Below, one piece after another: positions 38,282-50,180 of a DNA stretch of 64,000 bases; the stretch's first letter is position 1; each line of letters starts with the position of its first letter. This DNA is from Campylorhamphus procurvoides. Taxonomy: Eukaryota; Chordata; Aves; Passeriformes; Dendrocolaptidae. The notes under the pieces are model-generated. The model did not search any database. It saw only the letters and a program-made list of their open reading frames with translations, and was not told where the DNA came from. The translations under genes and the position numbers were made by a program. The DNA is taken from NCBI GenBank assembly GCA_013396655.1, contig WBMV01002647.1, forward strand, positions 135,725 to 199,724. The letters run 5' to 3'.

Positions 38282-39522
38282 TTTTCCCTAATTAAAGTTC
38301 TGTTTTCTAAATTTAAAAGGAGAGTTTCTTGGCTAGTATAATATCTTAGTGGTCTTTTGAACTAAGACAGTTCTTCACAGAAAGGGTGATTGGGCATTGA
38401 AATGGGCTCCCCAGGGAGGTCATGGAGTCACCATCCCTGGAGGTGTTTAAAAAAAGACTGGATATGTCAGTGCGTGCCATGGTCTATTTGACAAAGCAGT
38501 GTTAGGTCATAGGTTGGACTCGATGATCTCAGAAGTCTTTTCCAACCTAGTTGATTCTGTGATGGACAGCCTCGTGTCTTGAGCAATAAATGAAAGGATG
38601 AATGACTCCTTTTAAAAGGGACAGTCAAGGACAGAGGAGAAAATAACCAAATGTGCATCTGCACTTACCTCTGCGGGTCCAGTAGAGGTGGAAGCACTGT
38701 GACTACCAGACAAGTAGCTTTACTGAAGAAGTGTGTCCCATTTGCAAAATTGGAGGCTCTGATCCTGACCTTCCTTGTAGAACATTTTCATATCTTCAGG
38801 TAGAAATCACCAGCTCTAGGTGGTGATTTTGATCATTATTTATTCCGCTTTCTGACAAGAGGAGTGTACAAGCACCTTGAGATGAAATGTATCTGCACAT
38901 TTAATATTAATTTATGGAAAGTACTCATGTGCAGTCTTGACATTTGTTTTCCATATATACTAGCAACAGGAAACTCGAGCCTTTGAATGTTTATAAGAAA
39001 TGAGCACACATTCAAACAATGCTGACAAAAGGTGATTTTCTTTAAAACCTGACTATTTTCACTTCTTTTGCATTTCTCACTTGTCCTTATTCAGCACATT
39101 TTAACCTTCAAATGTTATCCTCAAAAGGCCATAGGAAACTCAGATTGTCAAATAAAGCTGAGGCACTGCAAAGATGGTACTTGGTAATGCATACAGACTG
39201 AAACTGATAGAGATACGTGGAGAGAAATCTTGCAGTAGTCTGATCATAGTGTAAGGTCTGACAAAAGAATCCTCCACTCATCAGGAAGACCCTCAGCTCT
39301 ATCTCCACCATAAACTAGAAGACCAAGTTAAAAAGAGAAAGCCATAACAATTATCAAACATGAATCAGCCTCATGAAGTAGTCTCTTGTATCTGTACTTC
39401 CAGGTAGTCTGACACAAAAAAAGGTGACACAAAACTCTGCAGTCTGGCTGACACAGCCTACAACTCAGTACTAACTCCTTCACTGAACTACCAGGGCTGT
39501 CAACAAACACATGTGGAGCAGC

Positions 39523-39693
39523 TACAAGGCATCCAAATCTATTTGTTCTGCAGCGTCCTTGGATAAATCCTTCCTGAGGATGGTCCTCAGGATGGCTGAG
39601 CTACAAAGCTGGTGGGTATCAGTGACCACTATGACACTTGCTGTCTCACTAATGATCTCAAATCCTTCACACTCAGGGAGAAGTAAGATATAT
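39523..39693 (-). other. Candidate terminal exon, minus strand (weak)
   Basis: Read on the minus strand, a pyrimidine-rich tract ending in TTTTAG (just right of 39693) looks like a splice acceptor. From there one frame stays open for about 55 codons to a TAG at about 39525. The peptide has an ordered, globular-looking composition (a hydrophobic run with IVVTD, then alternating Ile/Leu and Lys/Asp/Glu), unlike most chance frames here. A minus-strand AATAAA lies about 0.7 kb downstream (near 38,840). I do not recognise the protein. A frame of this length arises by chance many times in 64 kb, so confidence is low. Confidence 0.15.
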
Positions 39694-42600
39694 CTAAAAT
39701 GCAGACAAAGAGAAGGAGACTCTCTTGGAGAGAGAAATAAGCTCTTTGGAGTGTCCCATTCAGCAGTTCTTGTTCACGGCAGTACTAAAGGGAATAAAGG
39801 TGAAAATCAGACAAACACCATTTGTTCCTTCTTTGTAAGGACTGTTAAGCTACTTTGCATTCAAGAGATATTCCTTTGTCAAGGGTAACTCCATGGCCAT
39901 CAGATCTCTTTTAGCAATGTCATGCATGGACATTTATCATCTGCTGTGTTAGACCTTGTCTGAGCTTAGTCCCCTTAATATCAAGCAACAGTGACTTGTA
40001 GCTCCCAATCCAGGTATGATGTCTGTAGTGCGCTCTACATTCTGGGCACAGAAAAATAGAGGAACTGAATCTTGAGGCTCTTTGTTTTCTCATCAGTTGT
40101 TTTAATGAAGCAGAATAATTCCATTACTCTATACAGAGGGGACAGACAGTCTGCCTTGTCCTTTTGAGGTCTGTTTGCTTATTCATAATTTGCAGTGGTG
40201 ATCTTGAAAAAGCTGGTATATTTTACAACCAGGCACTCTTCAGAAAGGAGATACATCACTGAGAATTACTTGCTTAAGGAGGCTGCTTCCCCCATCATCT
40301 AGTGCAAGAGGCCTGTAAGTTAATTTTCACTCTAGCTGGTGTCCTAAGTCTATGTCAGTCTGGTGTTTGCAGTAAAGGAGCTCATTCAGTTTATTTGCGC
40401 CCTTAAAACTCCAGCTACACCTTGGTATCCAGTGATCCTGGTTGCCTTGGCTGCAAAGACATGGCAGGGGCATTTCAAGGTCTTATGCCAGCAAAAGAAG
40501 CAGCAATAGAGTGAAACAGGGAGGAGGATGCCATGCTACACAAGACATCCAGGAAAGAAATTACGAAGGTACTAGAAATATCCTGCAAGACAAGCAGACT
40601 TCTAGGTATTGTTTCAGATACTGGCAGTGTCTGAAACATCACAGGATGATGTTTCCACCAAGAAACAACTCACAAGGTGCTTACACTGAAAAGCAGGAAA
40701 CAGCTGGCTGGAACTTAGGATTTCATAGCAGCAACGTCCACAGGAATGATCCAAACACCAAGCAAAAGTGTGCACTGGAAGTATTTGAAACACATCTCTT
40801 ACGAGCACCTGTGGCATACCCCTCAAAATAGCCTTTCCATTGGATCAATGAAGACTCAGTTCAGAGAAGTGATGGGGTAACATACACCCTGACGACTCTG
40901 GCAAACACACTATCTCTGAGGATATTGCTGTTGCCTAATCTGCCTCTCCTGCCCCATCCTGCACAGGCATACCCTTTGCTCCCTAAGGTCTCTGTTGATG
41001 GATCCTCAAGGATTTTTCCCTCTGGTGTACCACTTCAAGATACATTTGAAGCAAATTACATGGCATTATTTAGCAAGAGACAAAGGTCAAACATCCAGCT
41101 TGGGAGTGGGCTAGTAACATCATACTGCGTGATTCCTAAAAATGGCTGTAATAATGGGGATAATGTAAGGGACTGACATAACAGCAATCTGACGATTTAG
41201 TGTTGCTATGCAACTTGAGTTGGGAACAGACTTTTGCAGTTGTTTCTTAGTTGTCCACTGAATGCTCAGTGATAGTGTCTGGCAACCTTCCCCACTCATC
41301 ACTTTACCTAAAGCAGCAGGAATTCACATGCAGGTTTTGTGCCAAGGTGCCCTCTTCCAGCCTTTATTCTAAGCAAACTGAGGCCCAAACACCTACAATG
41401 CTTTATTCTATCTGAATGAAATCCCTGGTTTGCTACACACACACATAAACATTTCACACACATTTCTCTTTCCTCTGATTCATTGCACTTCTTCCCATTT
41501 TTCTTCCTTTCTCACTCTAAGGTCATCATGTTGTCAGAGAAGAGCACTGACTTTGGAAGTGTTTCCCTGGCCATGTCACAGGTACTGTCATGCCAGTTCA
41601 CACTGTTTTCTAACTCTGTAAATGTGATTCCTTCAGACCTTGCCATATTTCTCTCAACTGTTTTTTCAGACTTGTACAAAGTGGGGATAGATACGGCTAC
41701 TTGCTCCATCTTGTTTTATTCATCTATCCTGACAGTGCCTTGTCCTGTCTTGAAATTTAGAGTTTTAGAACCCTCAAGCACTGATGTCTACAGCCCTTTC
41801 CTTGGGACTGACAGTCTGACAAAACTCAGTGGTTAGGGAAGCTGACCTGCTCATCTCCCTGGCTGAAACCTGGCTGCTCTTAGTAACATCTCTTTGTGCC
41901 ATCCTCAAAAACTCACACTTGCATACTGGTATCACCAAAACATCTCAAGGTGATAGCTATTCTGCATCACGATTAACTCATTCCCTATGATCCTTTGTTA
42001 TCACTTCCCAGACAACCCTTGCAAACCTTACTCAATTTGTTGCTTTCCTCTGAATTCCTTTGCTTTTCGCAATCTGTTTTGTGATATTGCTCGTGTGATG
42101 TTTAATAGCCACAGCTCAGAGTTGGCTGCATTTCAGTGGTAGGAGGGGGAACACAGTGAGCTGTGAACTGAAACTCCATATAATGTTTCTAGAGATGAGA
42201 ACAAGTAAGGGAGTGTTTGCTAGGCACACTATCTCCAGAAAAACATCTTTGCCAATGCGTATCTGTGCAGGCATTGTGGAGACAGGGATTATGTTATGCA
42301 GAGGGGAAGAGGAGCTGACTGACAGTAGAGATTTGCAGTCCATATTGATGTTTCACAATTGTGCATCTGTCTGCAGAACAGCCATGGAGCTCGTGAAGTC
42401 ACTGCACTGAAAAAAAAATAAGGAAAGATAAATCAATAACTTCACTCACCCTTTTCCACAGTTAAGGGGGTGGAGGAGGAGAATGTCATAACAGCTCACA
42501 CTAGTGAGAAGATTTTAATTGAAACAGTCTTCAACCAGAAAATACCATTTTGATAAAATCAACGTTTTCCAAAAAAATATAAATGCAAATGAAAAATCCC

Positions 42601-45600
42601 TATGGAAAGGGAGCCTGAAATAAAAATTTCAGTATTGAAAAGTTTGCCTTAAGGAAAAAATGCCAGATTTTCTTTCAAATTAAAATACTAATTTTGAAAG
42701 CAACATTTTATTTTCTTATCATATTTTACTGCTTGTATTGTTTTTTACATTCTTCAGTTAATAATGAGAGACACAGATATGTTCAATATTCTGCGGATTA
42801 GCCTGAAATCAGGTTTACAGATCATTAAAAACAATTGGCCCCTAACTAGTACCCAGAACATTTCTATTCTAGAGTGTAAAAATTTGAATTGTTTCATTCA
42901 GCACAGACTAATAAATCTGCTATCATTTTCGATAGAAAACTCATTATTTGGTAGGAAAATCACTTGTTTTGAAAATAAAATATCACCTGTACTAAATTAT
43001 ATAACAGAATATTTAATTATTATATTCACGGTATGCTATATTGCTGGTAGGATTACATAACATGCCCTCATATGAGACTTGACTTGGCATAACCTAACTC
43101 TGCATTACAACTGATATGTGAAACAGTACCAAAATTTAAGTAATTTTCCAAACAAAATAGCAGTTATTTTTCTAAAAGTACATAATTGAAATGCTTAAAA
43201 TTTTCTTGTCTGATGAATACACTGAAAACAGTACTTTTATCACTAAAAGTAACAAGAAGCCTTAAAATCATAAACTTTGACATCCTCTCAAATGAACATT
43301 TCAGCTTTCATCTGGTTCTCACTTAACCTGTGATTCATTCTTTGTACTAACTCTAAATCTCCCTATTTGGAATAGTTTTAATATTGGAGGCCTTGTTGAA
43401 AGCAATCATCATAAATACAGCATGCACTTCATCGGAGCTGGTTCTACCAGCATTTGTTGCAAGATAAATCAGCTCAAGTACTCACTTTCATCTCAATATT
43501 AATACTTTGTTATGCATTCACAGAGCTCTCACAATTATCCCCATCCGAATATAAAAATGAGGATAAAATAAATCAGGATAAATTAAACCAATCTTGCCAC
43601 CCAACCACACCCAAGAACTCAGAAGGCTTCAATGCTCCCACCATAGCCCTGCTCACAAGATCCTGTTGCAGGGATGACCCGGGATGAGACTGACACCACT
43701 TCTCCATTCCTGTCGGCTCACCCCATTGCGCACCTGGAGGGCTTGCACTTCCCTTTCTAGCATGTGAAAGCAAGAAGAAAAGAAAAAGATCTCCCTTCTG
43801 AAAGCACAAGCCCTCGCCTTCCTGCTATCAGCAGCTGCGATGGAACCGCAGCCCAAGGCTTCCACCTAGTGTCTGTCGACCAGCTCGGCACACCACCCCG
43901 CCTCAAGGGTGGGGTGCCAGTGGGGGCCCTGGAACTCACAGATAAAGAGCAAAGGATTGCGTTATTTTTGAGATTGGAATATTTTCCTTACAATACCAAA
44001 CCAAGCCTCGGCTCATTATGAACCACCCAAGCTGTCACCTGGAGCTAAACACCAGATTCTGGTTTATGTGTGGAAAATAAGGTTATTATAACTTCCTCTC
44101 CCCACCCCAACCCCCACCTCCCATCACACAGACTATGCTAAAATTCAAGGCTTTAGGAGGATGAAACAGAAAAGAGGGGAAGAGAAGCTTGTTGGATTAG
44201 GTAGGACCACTCTCATATGCCCACGGATATTTTCTTAACCTTTCTCTGATGCTGCCTTCACTCCATGGTAAGCTCACAAGAAACTGAATGACTTTCTGAC
44301 TTTCTAACGCTTCAGTCCTACTAATTAGTTCATACTTAACAACTAGGCCTCCAGAATGGATATGTGACATACAGGCACTTTTTTCCAATTGTGTTTGACT
44401 CCTTTTTCCACTTTCATTTCACAGACTTGATGGGACTTCAATCAGAAAAAAGAATCAGGGACCCTATCAACAATTGTCCCTGCTTATCCCTTTCTCCATG
44501 CCATGAAAAGACAGCATGTTTGCTGTTGGATTTTATTTCATCAAAGGTATCTAAAGCAGTACAATTTTGGTAGCTGTCAAAGCAGATCCTTTTTGTTTGA
44601 TATCACTCTCATACACTCATATACTGACCTGATAGGAAACTGTCTTCTACCTTCTCTGGTAAGTCCAGGTTTTAAAAATCTCTAGTGTAGGTGTTCCCAA
44701 GACCTTTCACAAAAGGCCATTCCTCAGTTTTAAAATGCCTCTCTTGATCACTTTGCTTCAGCTTCCTTGGAGCAAGACTCTTTGTGCTTTGGTTTATGGA
44801 GGGTAGAGGCTGTGTTCTCCCTCCAACACCCGCTATTAGTCATTTGGGCAAGTGGGTGTGTATGTGTAGATTCATAGATACACCCATTCATGAGGTAAGT
44901 CTGTGAAGGGGAGCTCAGAGCTTACAACAGGGCCCCAGAGCTTTTAAGAATATGTAGTCACACTTGGAAACTGGAGTCACTGAAAGCCATAAAAACTCTC
45001 TAAGCCATTAAACCTAATCCAGTGGTCCTAGCATTCCAGTACCCCACTTCTCTAGCCTGCAAAAGCCCATATTCCTTCAGCTTTCCAGCTGCCTACTCTT
45101 TTATGCATGCATGGAATTCAGGCTGTGTTCTATGGGGTTTAAATGCCACCCTAGCTGAATCAGTCTGTGTGGTTCTGTGTGCAATGTATAGGTAAAAGGG
45201 AAAGGAAAAAACACTGATGGAAGAAATGGTTGGAGCTGATGTACACTTATTGCCCCTTGGGGATGATGAAGGATTGTGCAATACAGACACAGCATCCTGC
45301 TGGCATAAAACCACTAGACTCCTATGTGGAAGCTCCACCACAGTATTGGTAGACGCTATAGGGTAAAGACAGAGAGTAGATTTCATTGACGTCACTAGCC
45401 AGCATTACTTAGAACAGGGCTAAGCACAATTGCAAAAAGAACTGCCTCCAAGCTATTCTATTTATATTCCTACCAGAGCTACCATTGGTACAGTCATCCT
45501 GCTGCTGAAATCCTGACCCTCTCGTTGCCAGTGCAGCCACATACCAGAGGAGATTGTTTTGGATTGTTTCAGAATTTGGCATGGCTTAATACCAGAAAAA

Positions 45601-47516
45601 GCAGCATTGGCAGGGGGTGGAGTGTGCTATTTGCACAGGACCTGCGTCAAGATTGGCATTCAGTGAATAGCAAGACATATGAAGGCATTTTATCCCAATA
45701 TAGAGAATAACGCATCTTCCTCTGCGTTGCTGGTGGTAACTTTGGCAGTCCAAGGAACAATGGTAATTGCTTGTTACTGTGGAAACAAGACCTCCAGAAA
45801 TAACACTAATGAGCCAGCAGGGTCGTGGGAGAAACACAAGCATACTGTCTCCTGCAAACACACATGATTTGGCTGCACACTAGAGATGGGGCTCTGGAAA
45901 GAGGAGCAATTTATTTGAATGCAACAGGCACCCGGCACAACCTCCGTTCATCCCCTATGCTTGTCTGAGCCTGCAAACAATTTAAGTGACTTGAAAAAGA
46001 GTTCAGATAACTTTGGATATCACCGCTTTTCCCCTTCCTGCCCACCTTAAATTTTGGGGAAGTTGGCTGGGAGATACTCCCTGTGGAGGGAGCCATTTTG
46101 TAATCAGATGCTACATCTTGACAGGAAGGTATCTCCAAAAACCTCCTAGTGAAAAACACGTTCTTATGAATTCCCCACCCACTTCTGCAGACGCAAGGGG
46201 TACTGGTAATCTGAGAAATGGGTCTATAATGGCAAGGCCCTTTTCAAAATAGGTCTGTGATGCAGGGCTCCACTCAAAACAAGATGAAAGGACAGCAGAA
46301 GAGGGGAAAGGGGGTAGGAGAAACTGAGAGCTTACTGAAGGCTCAGCACATCTTTTTCTCCTTTCACGCTGTGTTGGTTTTGACACAGAGAGAAGACGGT
46401 GTAAAGGAAGCAAGATGGTGGATGGCAACCTGTGAACACAACTATTTTTTGTCCTCCATATTCTTCTGCCTTGTAAAATCCCCAAAACTCTGTTTCCTGC
46501 TCCCAGGTCCTATTGGGACAGCAGTGTGGTGGGGGCTACATATTTATAGTCAACTCGGCCTTATGTGCTAGGTGCCAATAAGTGGACCTAGCGCTCACAC
46601 TGCCCTGAAGGATTCTCCTCTCTGCCTGCCAATGGCTCTGAGGCTGTTAAACCTGATCTTCCTAGTTAAGGATGAGGTACTTCAGATTAGCAGGTGGCTA
46701 CAAAGAAGCAAAGATAGGCACAGAAGCCAGAGCTGGTCCAGGACAGACACCACTTGCAAACACACTCTGCCTTGACATGAAGGAGTGTTCTTGATTACCC
46801 CTACCCTCCGGGAGAAAGAAAAGAAGATTAAATATCAGGGAGAAGAAAGGAGTGAGTGTACACAGATGACAGGGCGTTGTTTGCTCATAGCTCCTGTGGC
46901 AGACCAGGAGCTTCTCAAAAAGCAAACAAATAGGTAGGGTCACCACTTTGCATGTTATTGGATGCCCTTGAATTGGTTTTATTCACAGTTTATTTATTAG
47001 CTATACCAAGAAGCTTCGGATAAAATCAAGACATTACTGCACAGATTAAGAACATTCCTCACACCAGCACTTGCCACACTGTATGCCCACACAACAAGCA
47101 AAATGAGAAGACAGAGTGTCTTTTGTCTACAGACTAGAACCTCAGGCAGAAAGACATGCAATGACTCAATCATGGTTATCTCTGGAGTTAGTGGCAGAGC
47201 CAGTAGTTCACTAATGGCAAGTTCAGTCTGCACGGCCTTTGTCCAGGGTTTTAATCATAAACTCCTCCATTTTCTTACAACCTAAAACCCAGAAGGAGAA
47301 AATGGGCAAGCAGTTTTTGACACTTAAATATGACATATAAGTGGAAAATAAAAATCAGAAAATAAATTATCAAGATGGTGACATGTCCTTCAAATAATAT
47401 TGCATTGACACAGTATTGTGGGCAAGGGTTCTCTAAGGCTTTAATAATTTCATTTTCAGAAATCCTAATCACATTTGTGTGAGGGATTTTTTCTTTTCAA
47501 AATACAAAATCCCACA

Positions 47517-47552
47517 ACCAAACCACACCAACCAACCAACCAAACAAGCAAA
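47517..47552. repeat. (CCAA)n-like microsatellite
   Basis: Imperfect CCAA/CCAACCA units occupy about 36 bases, bordered by C/A-rich sequence. It is a simple repeat. Confidence 0.75.
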
Positions 47553-48050
47553 CTGCAAAACCCAAAAACTCCCACCTGTTTAAAGACATCAAGTTGCTCT
47601 CAAACATGTACATCAAAGAAAACAAAATACAGCTATCTGTAGATTGAGATCAGTAAATGAATAGTATGCTCCCCAGTGCTGAGCGGCTGGGGACCCAGTT
47701 CCAGATTTCTGCTTTTCCCCAAAAACAGTGGGTGACACTGCAGGCATCGGAGGACAGCATGGTCCAGGAGTTCCTGAAGAGCCAAACTGGCTTGGAGCTT
47801 CAGACAGAGAAGGATGAAGCCAGTTGAATAAGGGATAAAATTGCCCCAAACACTGCTCCTTTCAAAGAAAGAAAACAGTTTAAATCTATATGGCCTCTCT
47901 CTGATCTGGTTATATGAGCAGCTGTCCAGTGTGTAAGAACCTCATAGGTGTTAAAGAAAGAAAGAGGAAATGAAACCCAATTTGGGTAACAATTTCTGAG
48001 GTTAAGGCCACATATTTGCCTAGAGCATCCCACCTCTCCAAACTCAGAAG

Positions 48051-48064
48051 GTTACCATGGTGAC
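48051..48064. promoter_or_regulatory. X-box-like motif (near-palindrome)
   Basis: GTTACCATGGTGAC is a nearly perfect inverted repeat centred on CATG. It fits the RFX X-box consensus with a 2-bp spacer and one mismatch in the right half. The evidence is the motif only. Confidence 0.25.
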
Positions 48065-49719
48065 AAATTTCAGCTGTAGGTAAGAAGAAAATGTTTCTGT
48101 ATGAAAGCCATTTTGTAGAAACATAAAACCCAAAGATTAAGCCCCATTGCACAGTTTATAATCTTTGTTGCCACATATTCATAACTAGATGAGCTTTCTT
48201 GTCTCAAGAACGGTTAACCACAATGCAAATAAGCTGCCTTTGTTTTAATTCATGTGTTCTGCTAATGGAGCTCATCTCTGTACAGTAAAATAATGCTCTC
48301 AAATTCACAAAAAATAGAGGTATTCATTTGCTTCCAAATTGTGTCTAAGGGAGTTATTAATACTTTTGATTCTCAGAAGACAGATCTATTCCATTGCCTG
48401 ACTGTGAATTAGAAGAAAATTGCCTTAAATCATGCTTGGATCCAATTCATAGCACCTTAAGCACAGCAAGTCCCCAGTGCAGCCTGCATCATGAAAGTAC
48501 AGCGGGGAGCCAAGCACAGCTCATATTATAGATTTCCTCTCAGTAACTTAGGGGACAGTTACAGCCCAATACCCATGTGCTCAACCAGGCCTAAATCATA
48601 GATCACCTTGTGAAAGCCACCACAGTGAACTCCCTCTGTTCCCATCCTGGGATCCACAGGTAACTGGCATGTGCTAATGTGCCATTTTCTCAGTTGTTCC
48701 TGTCTAAGCTCTGTTCCTGCTGCTTTAATTTCTCTGAGATTTAGCAACAGGCAATAGGCACAGGGACTTGCACAGTCCTGGACCACCATCACCTGTGAGC
48801 CAAGGGCAGAGTGCCAGCTGCTGGAAGCTCCTCTAAGATTACTGACCTTAACACCATTGACTTTTTGTAGCATTCAATGATCCCTTTCTCTGCAAACTCT
48901 TCCTTGCCCACTGAGTCTCACAGAGACATCAACATGCCTGTGGCTGTAAAATGGTCCCTCACAGCCACAAGCACATCTAAGTTACAATCTGCGTAGGGTC
49001 ATGCGAGCAGCAAGACAGCACTCGTGCTGTGGAATAAAACCCTGCTTTAAGCAATGTATGTCTTTCACAGAAATTGAAGAAAAAAAAATTGTATAGGGTC
49101 CCTCCTCATTAATGAGCACAGGTCCATGATATGACTGGCAATGCATTTCCACCTACTTTGTCTCCAGTGCAGGAATGAAGGCTCAATCTTTCCTTCTCCC
49201 CATAAGCCTGTGCAGCCAGGTACTGGCTTGATCATCCCCTGTTAGCACACACAGGCCCATCACAAGCATTGCAGAGCACGGCAGGTATTCTCCTTTTGCC
49301 TCAAATCCTTTTAAGATATCTACAATCTGAAATCTCAACATTCTCCTTTACGTAGTCTTCAAATTGCTTTTTAGTCGTCTCTGAAATGTAGTGATTACAA
49401 TCCATTTAGTGTGTAAGGATTTACAGTGAACTATGCCTCAGTGCATTGTGCCAGGTTAATTGTGCACAGAGCTCCACAAATACACAATCGAAGTTCAGCC
49501 CTTGCCCAGCAAGAGGAGTGCTCTCTCGGTAATTTATTATGTCATCTAGCCATGGGAGCACAAGAGGGAGCAGTCACTAGCCAGTAAAGCCAGCAGCAGT
49601 TTTGAGTTCTTATCCCACAGCAGAAAATGTGCCTTTGTGGTTTGTGATAGGGTGAAGATACTTGCAGCCCATCTTTCTTCCACAGATTGTCATACGACTG
49701 TCATATGATGGTTCGCACT

Positions 49720-50180
49720 GTAGTGATGCCTTAAAGGAACGCAGTAAAAATTCCAGGCAGTCAGTAAGGAGATAAGATAAATAAGTAAAAGTTTTAATGA
49801 GCCAAACACCGGCTCACAGGAATACATTCACATGAGAAAAATCTCTCTCTACAATTAAGTTACAGGTTTTTATAATAGTGTCCATCCAATCCCATTTTGC
49901 TATTTCCCCCAGTCCTGCCCCAAACCACCCTCTCCACGCCCCCTCGGGAATTGGGTCTGGGGTCTCAGGACCCTCTCTTCATCTTTGTTGTCTTCTTCAC
50001 AGCACGTCAGGTCCTGGGAGGCCTTCCAAAGCTTCAGATTTGGAGGTCCTTCTGTCCCTGTCTTTATCTTGTGGTTCAGGCTTCATGGTGTTTTTCTGCA
50101 ATTCTACCTTGAAATACAGACTAAACAGCTTTAAGGAATTCTAAGGGTTGATATAGGATAGGGGTTAGGGTGTATAAACA
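49720..50180 (-). mobile_element. Possible LTR-like segment, ends unresolved
   Basis: The segment has the texture of a minus-strand LTR. TTTTAAT near 49,793 (ATTAAAA on the minus strand) is followed by a GC-richer U3-like stretch at 49,890-50,100. It stands apart in composition from its neighbours. I could not find a convincing pair of TG/CA ends with matching target duplications, so the class and exact limits are unknown. It may also be a fragment. Confidence 0.3.

Larger units (their letters stand above)
37500..38369 (+). mobile_element. Solo LTR inserted into a CR1 element
   Basis: An 870-bp element starts TGTTACAGTTTC and ends ACTAAGACA, flanked by the 5-bp duplication GTTCT at 37495-37499 and 38370-38374. 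The interrupted CR1 sequence resumes exactly after it. ATTAAA at 38291-38296 is a plausible polyadenylation signal. TA-rich microsatellites and a T-run precede it (38220-38281). A 73-bp internal duplication lies at about 38011-38100. The start (TGTTACAGTTT) and the R region resemble the LTR at 25776-26679, so the two belong to related families. No retroviral genes flank it. Orientation is taken from the polyadenylation signal. Confidence 0.9.
37078..38563 (+). mobile_element. CR1 LINE 3' end, split by an LTR insertion
   Basis: The left part (37078-37499) encodes the C-terminal end of CR1 ORF2. The right part (38375-38563) is the CR1 3' UTR, with the block 'ggtgattgggcattgaaatg' and the tail 'gttggactcgatgatctc' ending in 'gattctgtgatg'. 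The two halves join cleanly in the normal CR1 order once the LTR at 37500-38369 and one copy of its 5-bp duplication are removed. The element is strongly 5'-truncated, as is usual. It is closer to the typical CR1 consensus than the copy at 9140-9380, so it is probably younger. Confidence 0.93.
38564..49700. other. Non-coding stretch without recognised gene
   Basis: Eleven kilobases in which no gene or well-bounded transposon is recognised. The segment 42,500-43,300 is strongly AT-rich. Open frames are short and unconvincing, apart from one weak candidate exon on the minus strand at 39523-39693. A (CCAA)n run lies at 47517-47552 and an X-box-like site at 48051-48064. Confidence 0.5.

Noticed and set aside
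49720..50003. LTR boundaries TGTAGTGA...TTCACA with GCAC flanks
   Set aside because: The 4-bp match may be chance, the terminal inversion is poor, and LTR-like sequence continues past the proposed right end.
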